Part shown: piece by piece, positions 36,935-46,166 of the stretch
Layout of the letters: every line of letters starts with the position of its first letter
Numbering within the stretch: the stretch's first letter is position 1
The notes under the pieces: generated by a model
The model's input: only the letters and a program-made list of their open reading frames with translations
Told to the model about the DNA's origin: nothing
Database searches by the model: none
Source of the DNA: Symsagittifera roscoffensis
Taxonomy: Eukaryota; Xenacoelomorpha; Acoela; Convolutidae
Direction: 5' to 3'
Length of the DNA stretch: 64,000 nucleotides
Assembly: GCF_963678635.1 (NCBI RefSeq)
Contig: NW_026970923.1
Location: 1 to 64,000 of the forward strand
Translations under genes and position numbers: made by a program

Positions 36935-37070
36935 AACTGCTGATTGCCACAGCTGTTGCGGCAAGTGGCTCCGGAGTGGCTTTGATCCTCTACCTAGTGT
37001 TCAGAGGAGATGAGCGGGACAACCCCTTCCGAGAGTTCTTAAGATCCCATCCGCCCGCAACTGGCAAAAG
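36935..37070 (+). CDS. RetSat exon: membrane anchor
   Basis: Preceded by a T-rich tract and acceptor cttag, followed by donor gtgagag. It encodes LLIATAVAASGSGVALILYL, a membrane segment, then NPFREFLRSHPPATGK, matching the NPF...R(P)P segment near the RETSAT N-terminus. It leaves two bases (ag) for the next exon. Confidence 0.8.
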
Positions 37071-40000
37071 GTGAGAGCATACAGTGCTGATTTAAATTAT
37101 CCGGACAAAACGAACAAAACTTGAATTTTCAAACGCGTTTTTCTCAAATTGGGTTAAGATTAGACAAAAAGTGAAGAGAACAAAAGTTGCTTAGAATTTC
37201 ACCAGAAATAATATAATGCCATTTTTTCTCCGAATTCTCAACAAAAAATTTACCCCAAAAATGGGTCTTTTTGGCTTTTTTCAATTAATCAAGAATTACG
37301 CTGAAACTACTTTGTTAATTGATAAGAAAATTATATCACAGGAAGCCTCTTACGCAGCTCAACAAAGTCTAAGATGGGTTAAATCTCCAAAAATCAGTAT
37401 AAGAGAAAATTTTTTTTCACTTGATAGTCAATAAAGGTGATTTTTACTATATAAAACCCAGAATTATTGCTTAAAAATATATTCTAAACATTTTTGCGCA
37501 AATTTTGAAGATTTAACCCTTCTTAAAATTTGTTTAGCTGCGTAAGAGGCTTCCTGTGATATAATTTTCTTATTAATTAACAAAATAGTTTCAGCGTAAT
37601 TCTTGATTAATTGAAAAAAGCCAAAATGACCCATTTTTGGGGTAAATTTTTTGATGAGAATTTCGGAGAAAAAATGGCATCATATTAATTCTGGTAAAAT
37701 TCTAAGCAACTTTTGTTCTCTTCATTTTTTGTCTAATCTTAACCCGATTTGAGAAAAACGCGTTTGAAAATTCAAGTTTTGTTCGTTTTGTCCGGATAGT
37801 TTAAATCAGCACTGTATAAGTTAATTATAAAAGATAAATGATTAAACAAAAGAAATAAATGTATCGAATAGCTGAGTGTTTATCAGATTGAAACTGAAAT
37901 TTTATAATTTTTTGATAATGAAAAATTTCAGTTTTTTTGTTGAAGCGTTTTGATAAGTCATCAGTTGTAGGCTCTTTTTCCTTCCCCCCCCCCCTACACC
38001 TGCAAATTTTTATATTTGAAGTTTCTGTTCACTTTGTCCGATTGTCATGAAATTTGCCATGCAGACTAATTAGGCCATCACAAACATGTTTGGTCTTCAT
38101 AACTAACCTTGTAAAACCACTCGTTAGACCATAAAAATCATGTTTGAGTGAGGTGGGGGGGGGGGGGGGAGGAAAAAGAGCCCAGTTGTATTCAAGCGGC
38201 TGTTTATTTTTTTAAGGTTTATTTTTGTGATTTGTTTTCATGTAGAATTTCTACATGAAAACAAATCACAGAAATAAAGCTTAAAAAAATAAACAGCCGC
38301 TTGAATACAACTGATGACTTATCAAAACTTTCAACTGTGCATTATATATATTTAGCACACTGTCTAATTAAAACCAATTGACTTTCATCTGAAGTAATAT
38401 TTCGTTCATACCGATGTGAATAATCTCTGAAGTCATGATCTTTAATCTCTTGATACTAAAAATGGGAAACTAATTCATTCAATTAAATCTTTCGCTGCTA
38501 TTTCAATTTATGGACCCTAAGAGGTTATGGGCGATTTCGTGAAGAATTGAGACTCTACGCCTGACAGCATCAGAGAGTAAAATTCTACGGTGGTTTGTAT
38601 GAATAGGATTTCAAGAGAAAGAAAAGAATTGTTTGTATGAATTACAACTTTGAAAATAGAAGTTTTGAAAGAAAAGAGAAGTTTTGAAAGAGAAGTTTTA
38701 CAATTCGAAATTTGAAGTGACATTTAACCATGGCACGAAGTATTCAAACAAGATTGGAAAAATTGACTTTTTCGGGAAATGAAAATGATTGGGAGTATTT
38801 TGCTGAGCAATTTGAAGCTCGTATAGTTCTTTTGAATTTAAAGAAAACGTTGAAGGGAACAGATGTTCCAGGAAGTAGTGAAAATGAGACTAATGTTAAT
38901 GATAGAAAAGAACAATTGTGGTGTGAATTAATACAATGCCTTGATCGAAAGTCTGTAATGCTAATAAAACGCGATAAACCAGATGGTTCAGCGGCATGGA
39001 ATCGGCTGCAAAGCTACTTTAAAAGTACGGAACGACCACGTGTTCAAAGAATGTTAAATGAAATTTCTAATTTGAAATTAGAGGCGAGCGAATCGATTAA
39101 GGACTACATACTTAGATCGGAAAATTTGCAAATGAATCTACAAGAAGCGGGAGAGGGTATTTCTGAAAAATGATGATTGCAATGCTTTTAAAAGGACTAC
39201 CAAAAAAATTTGATAATTTTACAACTGTGGTGAATTTTTCGAAAGATGCAAAAAGCTTGGACGAGATTAAAAGAGATTTGTCAAATTTTGCCGAAACAAG
39301 CAAGACTTTTTTGCAGAAAAATTCAACAAATGAAACGTTTTTTAGTAATAAAACTATTAAATGCTACAGTTGCGGAAAGCAAGGTCATAGAAAACAGGAT
39401 TGCAAGAAAGACATAAAATGCTACAATTGCAATCAAATGGGACATTTTGCTAGAGATTGTAGGAAAAATACCCAAAATAACCATTCAAATAGCAGCCATC
39501 AAAAACAGTTTACATCAAAAAATCAACAAAACAAAAGCCATTTTACTTCAGAAAATGAAAACACTGTCGACTTTTTCAGTTTTCATTCTAATGACAATGA
39601 TTTTGGCGTAAATTCCGACAAATTTTGCTTGATTGATAGCGGTTGCTCTGCGCATATGTTTAAAACACGCGAATTTTTTACGGAACTTGATACGAATATT
39701 AATGGAAATGTTGGCTGTGCAAATGGAAGTAATTCAAAAATTGTGGGAAAGGGAAAAGTAACGTTTAAAGTTCAAACAAGTGATGGTCGATTGATAACTA
39801 TAGAACTGAAAGATACTCTGTTTGTACCTACGTATACGCCAAATTTAGTTTCTGTATCTAAACTTAACAGAAATAAAGCTGATGTAATGTTTGATGATGT
39901 TTGTCCCAGAATAATTTTACCAGATAGTTCTGAAATTTTGCTTCAAAATCAACGAGATCTTTTCAAAATGAAAATTGAACTGGCAAATGAACACTCTGTG

Positions 40001-43000
40001 GAAAATGTTGCAATGGTTGTTTCGGACATAGAAATTTGGCATAAACGGCTTGGTCATAATAATTTTGATGACATCAAGAAATTAGAAAATCTAACGGAGG
40101 GAGTTAAATTTAGCCAAAAGAAACATAATAACTGTGTTGATTGTCAAACTGAAAAAGCTAAGCGGAAAGCGATACCAAAAGTTTGGGGGACTAGAGCTAC
40201 AGAAAAACTAGAAATTGTTCATACGGATATTTTGGGACCAATTGATACGATATCTGTAGACAATTTTAAGTACGCAATAGGTTTTATTGATTCCTACACA
40301 AGATTTTCTGCGGTTTACTTATTGAAAAATAAAAGTGATAGCACTCAGATGCTCAAACAGTTCATAGCGGATTATGGTAAACCAAAAACAATAGCTAGTG
40401 ATAATCCAAAAGAGTTCAAATTTGGAAAGTTTAAACAGTTTTGTCTTGATAATGCCATAAGAACTGAATTTTCTGCGCCTTATACACCAGAGGAAAATGG
40501 TAAAATAGAGCGAACTTGGGGTAGTGTAATGGCAATAACTAGATGTCTTTTACAAACTGCCAGCATGGAAAAGAAATTTTGGTCTTTTGCATTGAAAACA
40601 GCTTTCTACTTGAAAAACCGAGTTTATCATTCTGCAATTGGGGTAACCCCATACGAAAAATTTTTCCAAAGCAAACCTGATTTGAAACACGTAAAAATTT
40701 TTGGTTGTGCTGCATATATGTTTGTCGAAAAAGTAAACATGAAAAAACTTGATTCAAGGGCCGTGAAAGGATTTCTGCTTGGATATAGTCTGAACAGTAA
40801 ATGTTATATAGTAGGAACTGAGCTTGATGGAAACTTTGAATTTTTGGAGAGTAGAAATGTTACTTTTGATGAAAAAGTTTTTCCTTTCAAAAATGACGAT
40901 GAAAATGATTCTGGACGGGAATTGGAAATAAGCGTTGAAAACTATTCTGAGATTTCTGAGAAAAATTCTGCGGATAATGTCAATGGCGGAAACCTTGAAA
41001 ATGATCAATTACGCCGCAGCGAACGGATCAAACAATTAAATGCGCCTGAGATTTCATTTTTTAGAAATGAGACAATTTTTGATGAGTGTTGGCTAGCTGA
41101 TGCAACTTTTTATGTTGATAATTTGCCAAAAAATGCTAACGATGCACTTTCTAACCCCAATTGGAAAAAAGCAATGCAGGATGAATATAATTCTCTGATC
41201 AACAATAATGTCTGGGAATTAGTTCCACAAACGGATCAAACTATTTTGGGGGGAAGGTGGCATTTTACTTTCAAATACAATAATGAGGGGGGAATTTCAA
41301 GATACAAGGCAAGATATGTGGCTAAAGGCTACAATCAAATCAAAGGCGTTGATTTCAAGGAAACCTTTTGTCCTACAGTAAAAATGGCAACATTACGACT
41401 TATTTTAGCAATTTCAACAGCTAAGGGTTTTGATGTAAGACAATGGGACGTAAAAACAGCCTATCTAAACGCTAATTTGGAAGAGAATGTCTTCCTGCAA
41501 CAACCTGAAGGTTTTGAGCAGAAAGACAGTGGGGGTAATCAACTTGTTTGTAAGCTAAATAAATCTATTTATGGATTAAAGCAGTCAGGAAGAAATTGGT
41601 ACTATACCTTACAGATGTTCCTTAAGTCAATAGATTTTACAGCGTCAAAAAGTGATCCCTGTCTTTTCATGAGAATTTCAAAAGATGTTTTGGAATACGT
41701 ATGCATTTGGGTGGATGATATAATTTACGCTTGCAATGATGCTAACAAGTTTATATCATTTGAACAACAAATATCTAGTCAATTCAAAATCAGCGAAACA
41801 GCAAAACTTTATTGGTTTTTGGGGATGAAATTCAACTTTTGTGGGGATGGGTTAGAAATTTCTCAGGAAGCGTATATTGACAAGCTACTGTCAAAATTTG
41901 GTTTGATTGAGTGTAAACTAGTGTCTACACCTGCAGCTGATGGTTTAAAACTTTGTAAACGGCTACCAAATGAGGTGAAATTAGCAAACGACAAAGATTA
42001 TAGAGGACTTATCGGCAGTCTAAGTTACTTGTCAATTACTACAAGGCCTGATATTTCATTCATCGCTCATTGCTTGAGTAGATATGTGAACGACCCTACT
42101 GAAGTACACTGGATTGCTGCAAAACGAGTTCTACGATATTTGAAAGGAACTAGATCGTATAAACTTATCTACAGACGATGTACTGCTACGCCAATCTTGT
42201 ATGGCTATTCTGATTCTGATTGGGGAGGTGACAGTGACACTAGACGCAGTACTAGTGGATATTGCTTTTTCCTGTTTGAAAACAGCGGTGCAATATCGTG
42301 GGCTAGCAAACTCCAAACTACTGTTGCAAAATCTACAGCTGAATCAGAGGCTACAGCTCTTTCGTTAGCCTGTAATGAAGGATTATTCCTGTTGAATTTG
42401 CTGATCGAAATCAAACTCGATTTAATTGATTTCAAAATGTTTGTGGACAACCAAGCATGTATTTCTCTTGTGAAAAACGACGTTAACAAGGGAGTCGTAA
42501 AACATTTTGCTATTCATCTACATTTCATCAGGGACTTAATTCAAAAGAAACAGTTGGATTTGAACTATATTGGGACTGACAATATGGTGGCTGATATTCT
42601 CACTAAGAATTTGGGCAAGACAAAGTGCAAACGTTTTGGGCTTCAGATGTTCGCCAATTGAGTGGGGGTTTCAACTGTGAATTATATATATTTAGCACAC
42701 TGTCTAATTAAAACCAATTGACTTTCATCTGAAGTAATAATTCGTTCATACCGATGTGAATAATCTCTGAAGTCATGATCTTTAATCTCTTGATACTAAA
42801 AATGGGAAACTAATTCATTCAATTAAATCTTTCGCTGCTATTTCAATTTATGGACCCTAAGAAAAACGCTTCAACAAAAAAAACTGAAATTTTTCATTAT
42901 CTCGAAAATATTTGGAATACAAACATATGATTCCTGTAAACCCCTTTCAAAAGATTTTTTTTCAAAAAAGTGTTTTTTTTACAGGTCTTCGAAAGAAAAA

Positions 43001-45499
43001 CGAAAGATGTTGCGACATCATCTGCGCGGCTCCAATTTGGACAAGGTGCCTCGACACTTCGATGTCATCTGCATTGGATCTGGACTGGGATCACTCACCA
43101 CAGCTGCCATGCTGGCCAAAACAGGTGGACATAGTTGAGCGAATGAAATAGTTTGAGAACTAACAAAACTGAAGTTTTTGAACATAGTATACGTGACAAG
43201 CTATTTCTAAACAACATAGGAAAAGACAAGGAAAGCATATTTGATGTTGATCTCTTGAACATATGGAAAACATCAGTTATATGTTTCATAATTCTGTATT
43301 GAAGCAAAGGTTCTTTGCGACTTCTTCGATATATCTCAATATTTTTTCAACATATATTTTTTCAGGCGTGAGATTCAAGTTTTTTTGCTTTCAAAGTTAT
43401 AGGCTGTAAAAGGTCCACAGCAGTTGAGGAGTTGCATCTATGTTCCAATTTTTCCAGTTTGTTAAATTCCGGAGCTCTGCGTTTGGAATTGATTTTGTTA
43501 AAAACGTTAATCCAATTTTAAATCATTCCAGGTCGTTCAGTTTTGGTGTTGGAACAGCATGCAAAAGTAGGAGGGAGCTGCCACACCTTCGTTGAAGGTC
43601 CCTTCGAGTTCGACACAGGACTCCACTACGTCGGCAACCTCGGATTCTCATCATCCAACTTCAAACTCCTCGAACAACTCACCGAAGGCCATCAACAGAC
43701 CACTCTTCTTTCCCAGTTTCAGACAGACAACTTTTTTAAGCAATTTTTAAAATCTGTTTTTGAGATGAGACACATCAGTAAAATCGTTTTAGTAATGTCT
43801 TGAGAAAATCCTGAAATTGGTACAAAAAGGAGGGCTTCTAAGAAAAGTTTAGTCTCCAAGTTTATCAATTATCAAGGCGGGATCAATTGATCCTCATTTT
43901 TATACATTATAGACATCAAAACTGTTTCAGTTGTGCAAACTCTTGCAAAAAAAGTAATATACCTTTCAGTTAAAATGAAACAAACTGAAAAAATAATCAA
44001 GAGAAAATGAAATTAACAAATTTACTGAAAAATACAACTGGGAAAGAATTCAAGGCCAGCTCACCTGGGCTAAGATGGAATCGTGTTTCGACGAACTAGT
44101 CTTTGGAGATCTTCAAAGCCAGCACGACGACTTGAGACGATTCTCCATCCATGGGGGATACGATAAGTGGAAGAAACACATGCTTGAACTGTTTCCAGAT
44201 GAAGAAAACGCCATCAATCAATACCTTAAGCTGATTAGATTCATAAAGTACATGAAAATATACTTCTGGGCTCTAAAAACAGCGCCAAAATGGATCGCAC
44301 AATTTTTGGTCTCGCTGAAGATTTTGCCTCCGAAAAGTTACAGAGAGAAGTATTTTTACACTTCGGCAAAACAAGTTATTGAAAGTTTGACTGATAACGA
44401 AGATTTACGAGCGTGTTTACTGTACAACTGGGCAGGAATTGCAGCGCCTCCGGGCGAAACGCCCCTTTATGCCTTAACTACAGTTTCAGATCATTTTGTA
44501 TCAGACGGTGCCTTTTATCCCGTAGGGGGGCCTTCAATTTTACCCTTCTATTTGACCCAGACTATCATTAAAAACGGGGGTCATTTTTTCACAAAGGCTA
44601 ACGTGAGCGAAATTTTAGTTCGTAAGACGAAAAAAGATTCCCTCGAAGCGTATGGAGTGCTTGTTAAATATGGAAGCGGAACGAACACTGCCGCTCAATA
44701 CGAAGCCGACTTGATCGTCTCGGGTGTCGGATTACACAACACTTATCTCGATCTCGTGCCTCGTTACGTATTAGACGATTTCTGTCCTAGTGCAAAGTGG
44801 CTTTTAGAAGAAGGATCGCCAAGCATAAGTTATTTCAACATTTTCGTCGGCTTAGACAGCGGCGATAAAGAACTGATTTTGCCGTCTCGTAACTTTTGGG
44901 TGTTCAATGGTCCGAATTACGACGAGCTTTACCAGTCCTGGATTTCGGAGCCTGACCCGTTCGAGGCCCTGGAAAAGTTTGGGATTCCGGTTATGTTCGT
45001 TACTTTTCCTTCGGCTAAAGATGCGACTATCAATTCGGCAAATAAGAAGGGCTCGCAAACTTGCGTAGCGGTGACACTAGCGCCATATGAGTGGTTCAAA
45101 ATTTGGGACAACTGCCCGCAACGCAAGGCTGACCGAAACTACGAGAAGCTAAAAGACGCATTCGCGAGAAAAATGTGGAAACGAATTTTGCAAGTGTTTC
45201 CGTATTTGCAAGGAAAACGGAAACTGCTAATTGTCGGCTCCCCAGTGACTCATAACTATTACCTGAAAATGCACAAAGGTCAAATCAACGGCATTCAGCA
45301 TAACATGGCTCGGTTTACAGAAAACTTCACAATCCAATGTCGAGCAAAAACTGAAATCAAAAATCTATTCATGACCGGCCAAGACACAGTTTTTTGTGGC
45401 GCTTCCGGAAGTTTAACTGCAGCCATGTTTACAACATCGGCTATTTTGGGGAGAAATGTTCATAGAGATTTGAATAAACTGTACAAAAAAAGTGTGTGA
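36935..45499 (+). CDS. Retinol saturase-like flavoprotein (all-trans-retinol 13,14-reductase family), 5'-incomplete
   Basis: Exons at 36935-37070, 42985-43124, 43532-43687 and 44055-45499 keep one frame and give about 625 residues (human RETSAT is 610). In order: a hydrophobic N-terminal anchor, the dinucleotide-binding GSGLGSLTTAAMLAKTG, LVLEQHAKVGG, then family blocks FDTGLHYVG, DGAFYPVGGP, FPSAKD, LAPYEWFKIW, VGSPVTHNYY and the C-terminal FAD-side TGQDTVFCGASGSLTAAM. Family members saturate the 13-14 double bond of all-trans-retinol and sit at the endoplasmic reticulum membrane; the exact substrate here is inferred. The last Gly of the usual GxGxGG is Ser. A start exon must lie upstream, because the first visible exon begins mid-codon after an acceptor. 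The gene converges on minus-strand coding traces at about 45650. Confidence 0.88.
37082..37814. mobile_element. Tc1/mariner-type foldback element in RetSat intron
   Basis: Flanked by TA on both sides, with termini cagtgctgatttaaa...ttaaatcagcactg and ccggaca inside, the style of Tc1-group ends. Arms of about 300 bp are near-perfect inverted repeats around a short centre, so the RNA can fold into a long hairpin. It begins only 11 bases after the donor at 37071. No transposase. A diverged relative is at 57352. Confidence 0.85.
37970..38182. mobile_element. hAT-like miniature element (213 bp) inside the foldback
   Basis: A perfect 8 bp duplication (cagttgta) flanks termini ggctctttttcc and ggaaaaagagcc. 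A C-run lies inside the left end and a G-run inside the right. The undisturbed foldback arm gives the empty-site sequence, confirming the insertion. Confidence 0.9.
38329..38522 (+). repeat. 5' LTR of the copia element
   Basis: 194 bp starting tttcaactgtg and ending accctaaga. The limits are set by the aaaac duplication outside and the primer site inside. It contains tatatatatttag near its start. Confidence 0.88.
38523..38533 (+). other. Copia primer-binding site (initiator tRNA-Met, internal)
   Basis: ggttatgggcg complements gcccataacc in the anticodon arm of initiator tRNA-Met, the internal priming site known for Drosophila copia. It directly abuts the LTR. Confidence 0.75.
38730..39173 (+). 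CDS. Copia Gag (N-terminal part)
   Basis: 147 codons starting MARSIQTRLEKLTFSGNEND, with a tryptophan-centred block of the copia gag (UBN2-like) family and helices typical of the capsid. The next open frame begins right at its end and carries the zinc knuckles. Confidence 0.85.
   Translation: MARSIQTRLEKLTFSGNENDWEYFAEQFEARIVLLNLKKTLKGTDVPGSSENETNVNDRKEQLWCELIQCLDRKSVMLIKRDKPDGSAAWNRLQSYFKSTERPRVQRMLNEISNLKLEASESIKDYILRSENLQMNLQEAGEGISEK
39170..42661 (+). CDS. Copia pol polyprotein with nucleocapsid
   Basis: 1163 codons. Two zinc knuckles (CYSCGKQGHRKQDC and CYNCNQMGHFARDC) lie at about residues 64-98, the protease motif LIDSGCSAHM near 151, the integrase zinc-binding region near 290-330 with a catalytic core following (HTDILGP, ASDN, YTPEENGKIERTW), the reverse transcriptase near 690-930 with VDD (YVCIWVDDIIYA), and RNase H near 1030-1130 (YSDSDWGGD). 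The order integrase before RT places it in Ty1/copia. The stop codon abuts the G-rich tract before the 3' LTR. Confidence 0.92.
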   Translation: MMIAMLLKGLPKKFDNFTTVVNFSKDAKSLDEIKRDLSNFAETSKTFLQKNSTNETFFSNKTIKCYSCGKQGHRKQDCKKDIKCYNCNQMGHFARDCRKNTQNNHSNSSHQKQFTSKNQQNKSHFTSENENTVDFFSFHSNDNDFGVNSDKFCLIDSGCSAHMFKTREFFTELDTNINGNVGCANGSNSKIVGKGKVTFKVQTSDGRLITIELKDTLFVPTYTPNLVSVSKLNRNKADVMFDDVCPRIILPDSSEILLQNQRDLFKMKIELANEHSVENVAMVVSDIEIWHKRLGHNNFDDIKKLENLTEGVKFSQKKHNNCVDCQTEKAKRKAIPKVWGTRATEKLEIVHTDILGPIDTISVDNFKYAIGFIDSYTRFSAVYLLKNKSDSTQMLKQFIADYGKPKTIASDNPKEFKFGKFKQFCLDNAIRTEFSAPYTPEENGKIERTWGSVMAITRCLLQTASMEKKFWSFALKTAFYLKNRVYHSAIGVTPYEKFFQSKPDLKHVKIFGCAAYMFVEKVNMKKLDSRAVKGFLLGYSLNSKCYIVGTELDGNFEFLESRNVTFDEKVFPFKNDDENDSGRELEISVENYSEISEKNSADNVNGGNLENDQLRRSERIKQLNAPEISFFRNETIFDECWLADATFYVDNLPKNANDALSNPNWKKAMQDEYNSLINNNVWELVPQTDQTILGGRWHFTFKYNNEGGISRYKARYVAKGYNQIKGVDFKETFCPTVKMATLRLILAISTAKGFDVRQWDVKTAYLNANLEENVFLQQPEGFEQKDSGGNQLVCKLNKSIYGLKQSGRNWYYTLQMFLKSIDFTASKSDPCLFMRISKDVLEYVCIWVDDIIYACNDANKFISFEQQISSQFKISETAKLYWFLGMKFNFCGDGLEISQEAYIDKLLSKFGLIECKLVSTPAADGLKLCKRLPNEVKLANDKDYRGLIGSLSYLSITTRPDISFIAHCLSRYVNDPTEVHWIAAKRVLRYLKGTRSYKLIYRRCTATPILYGYSDSDWGGDSDTRRSTSGYCFFLFENSGAISWASKLQTTVAKSTAESEATALSLACNEGLFLLNLLIEIKLDLIDFKMFVDNQACISLVKNDVNKGVVKHFAIHLHFIRDLIQKKQLDLNYIGTDNMVADILTKNLGKTKCKRFGLQMFAN
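42669..42862 (+). repeat. 3' LTR of the copia element
   Basis: 194 bp, nearly identical to 38329-38522, directly after the tract agtggggg and followed by the aaaac duplication. Confidence 0.88.
42985..43124 (+). CDS. RetSat exon: dinucleotide-binding motif
   Basis: Acceptor ttttttttacag, donor gtggac. It encodes the lead-in LRGSNLDKVPRHFDVICIG and the Rossmann glycine loop. Joining it to the previous exon by the bases ag+g keeps the frame. Flanking introns are 5.9 kb and 0.4 kb. Confidence 0.85.
43532..43687 (+). CDS. RetSat exon: LEQH...GG segment
   Basis: Acceptor attccag. It encodes RSVLVLEQHAKVGGSCHTF and FEFDTGLHYVGNLG, with the acidic residue that contacts the FAD ribose. It ends LLEQLTEG; homology to TEGQLDW in human RETSAT places the junction at gaag, which makes the following intron GC-AG. 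Confidence 0.85.
43688..44054 (+). other. RetSat intron with GC donor and repeated edges
   Basis: Protein homology fixes the join at gaag|gcca and ttcaag|gcca, giving a GC-AG intron whose two edges share the direct repeat aaggcca. The short in-frame run-on after the donor (HQQTTLL) has no counterpart in the family. Confidence 0.55.
44055..45499 (+). CDS. RetSat terminal exon (481 codons)
   Basis: Follows acceptor attcaag. It encodes QLTWAKMESCFDELVFG onward through the whole substrate and C-terminal FAD region, to ...RDLNKLYKKSV and tga at 45497-45499. There is no intron in this long exon. A polyadenylation signal follows 8 bases after the stop. Confidence 0.9.
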
Positions 45500-45506
45500 A
45501 CGGCAA

Positions 45507-45512
45507 AATAAA
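45507..45512 (+). terminator. RetSat polyadenylation signal
   Basis: aataaa lies 8 bases after the stop codon, so the 3' UTR would be very short. Confidence 0.6.
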
Positions 45513-45589
45513 TTTAATCATCTTGAAATTATTTTTCTGTGTAAAAAGCGAGAATGAAAAAAATATGTGAACGTTGTTCCAATCACAAT

Positions 45590-45749
45590 TTTATTGGATT
45601 TGTAATCAGATCAAAACAAAGTTATCGGTTCTGTTCTTGATCGGGTTTTCAAGGCCATCCGTTACTTTCAACATTTCCCATTTCGAGGTCAACTCGTTTA
45701 TAATTCAGTGGCCGTTCAACCAACTCTGATTCAGATCCGGTGTCCGCGA
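45590..45749 (-). CDS. Possible last exon of a convergent minus-strand gene
   Basis: On the minus strand, after a T-rich tract and gaag, a 33-codon frame reads VADTGSESELVERPLNY...ESNGWP and stops at 45649-45651. An aataaa follows at 45595-45590. The composition looks like a cytoplasmic tail or C-terminus. It would be tail-to-tail with RetSat, with the two 3' ends under 100 bases apart. The splice partner is uncertain. Confidence 0.3.
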
Positions 45750-45751
45750 CT

Positions 45752-46012
45752 TCAAAAAAAAACATAAACTATTTCATATGTATAGTAAATCTTGGTATAT
45801 GCTAGAGGAGAAATGAAGTTTTCATCAGAATAAAGTCGACACGTGTACGTAACCAAAAAATCCGAGCTTTGATAAATTATCAAAAAATTCGGATCCGAAT
45901 TACTATTTGGTCCGTTACGAGAGTAATCAGCTCTGAAACTGCCATTCATAAGTTGAAAATAGCTTGACGTCGGCCAGTTCTTCTCCCTCATGATATTTTT
46001 TCTGAAATTCAA
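45752..46012 (-). CDS. Possible exon, unrecognised, minus strand
   Basis: After a T-rich tract and an acceptor-like ttgaatttcag (46002-46012), one frame stays open for over 80 codons, including NFLIIYQSSDFLVTYTCRLY. The alternation is reminiscent of lipocalin late strands, but the likeness is weak. A donor ctctc|gtaacg at 45918 would join it in frame to the exon at 45749, giving a different and shorter exon. I cannot decide between the models. Confidence 0.25.
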   Translation of the reverse strand: MNFRKNIMREKNWPTSSYFQLMNGSFRADYSRNGPNSNSDPNFLIIYQSSDFLVTYTCRLYSDENFISPLAYTKIYYTYEIVYVFF

Positions 46013-46166
46013 AACATAAAAAACTTTTTAAAATTGACTTTTCATGTCATAAACTGCATTAAAACGTGTGAGAGTGAACAGGTGAGCAAAATTTTATAAT
46101 ATTTTTTTGCATGCAAATAGCCCTGTGAACAATTTTTGAACAGTTTTTTTGCAATTTCACAAGTGG

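Larger units (their letters stand above)
38329..42862 (+). mobile_element. Young Ty1/copia retroelement (4534 bp) in RetSat intron
   Basis: Two 194 bp LTRs (38329-38522 and 42669-42862) differ at two positions by eye. They are flanked by a perfect 5 bp duplication (aaaac), and the empty site is visible in the mirror arm of the host foldback. An initiator-tRNA-Met primer site directly follows the 5' LTR and a G-rich tract precedes the 3' LTR. Internal parts in Ty1/copia order: gag, zinc knuckles, protease, integrase, RT, RNase H. It looks nearly whole (at most about one break) and recent. LTR ends are ttt...aga rather than TG...CA. It is in the same orientation as the host gene. Confidence 0.93.
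37914..42901. mobile_element. Foldback element (about 228 bp) split by two later insertions
   Basis: The outer arms (gataatgaaaaatttcag at 37914 and its complement ending at 42901) and the inner palindrome centred at 38248 (tgtagaatttctaca) form one inverted repeat once the insertions at 37970-38182 and 38329-42862 are taken out. The left arm received the hAT-like miniature element and the right arm the copia element. Confidence 0.8.

Noticed and set aside
37216-37434. 72-codon open frame in the RetSat intron
   Set aside because: Lies within an arm of the Tc1-type foldback element and does not resemble a transposase.
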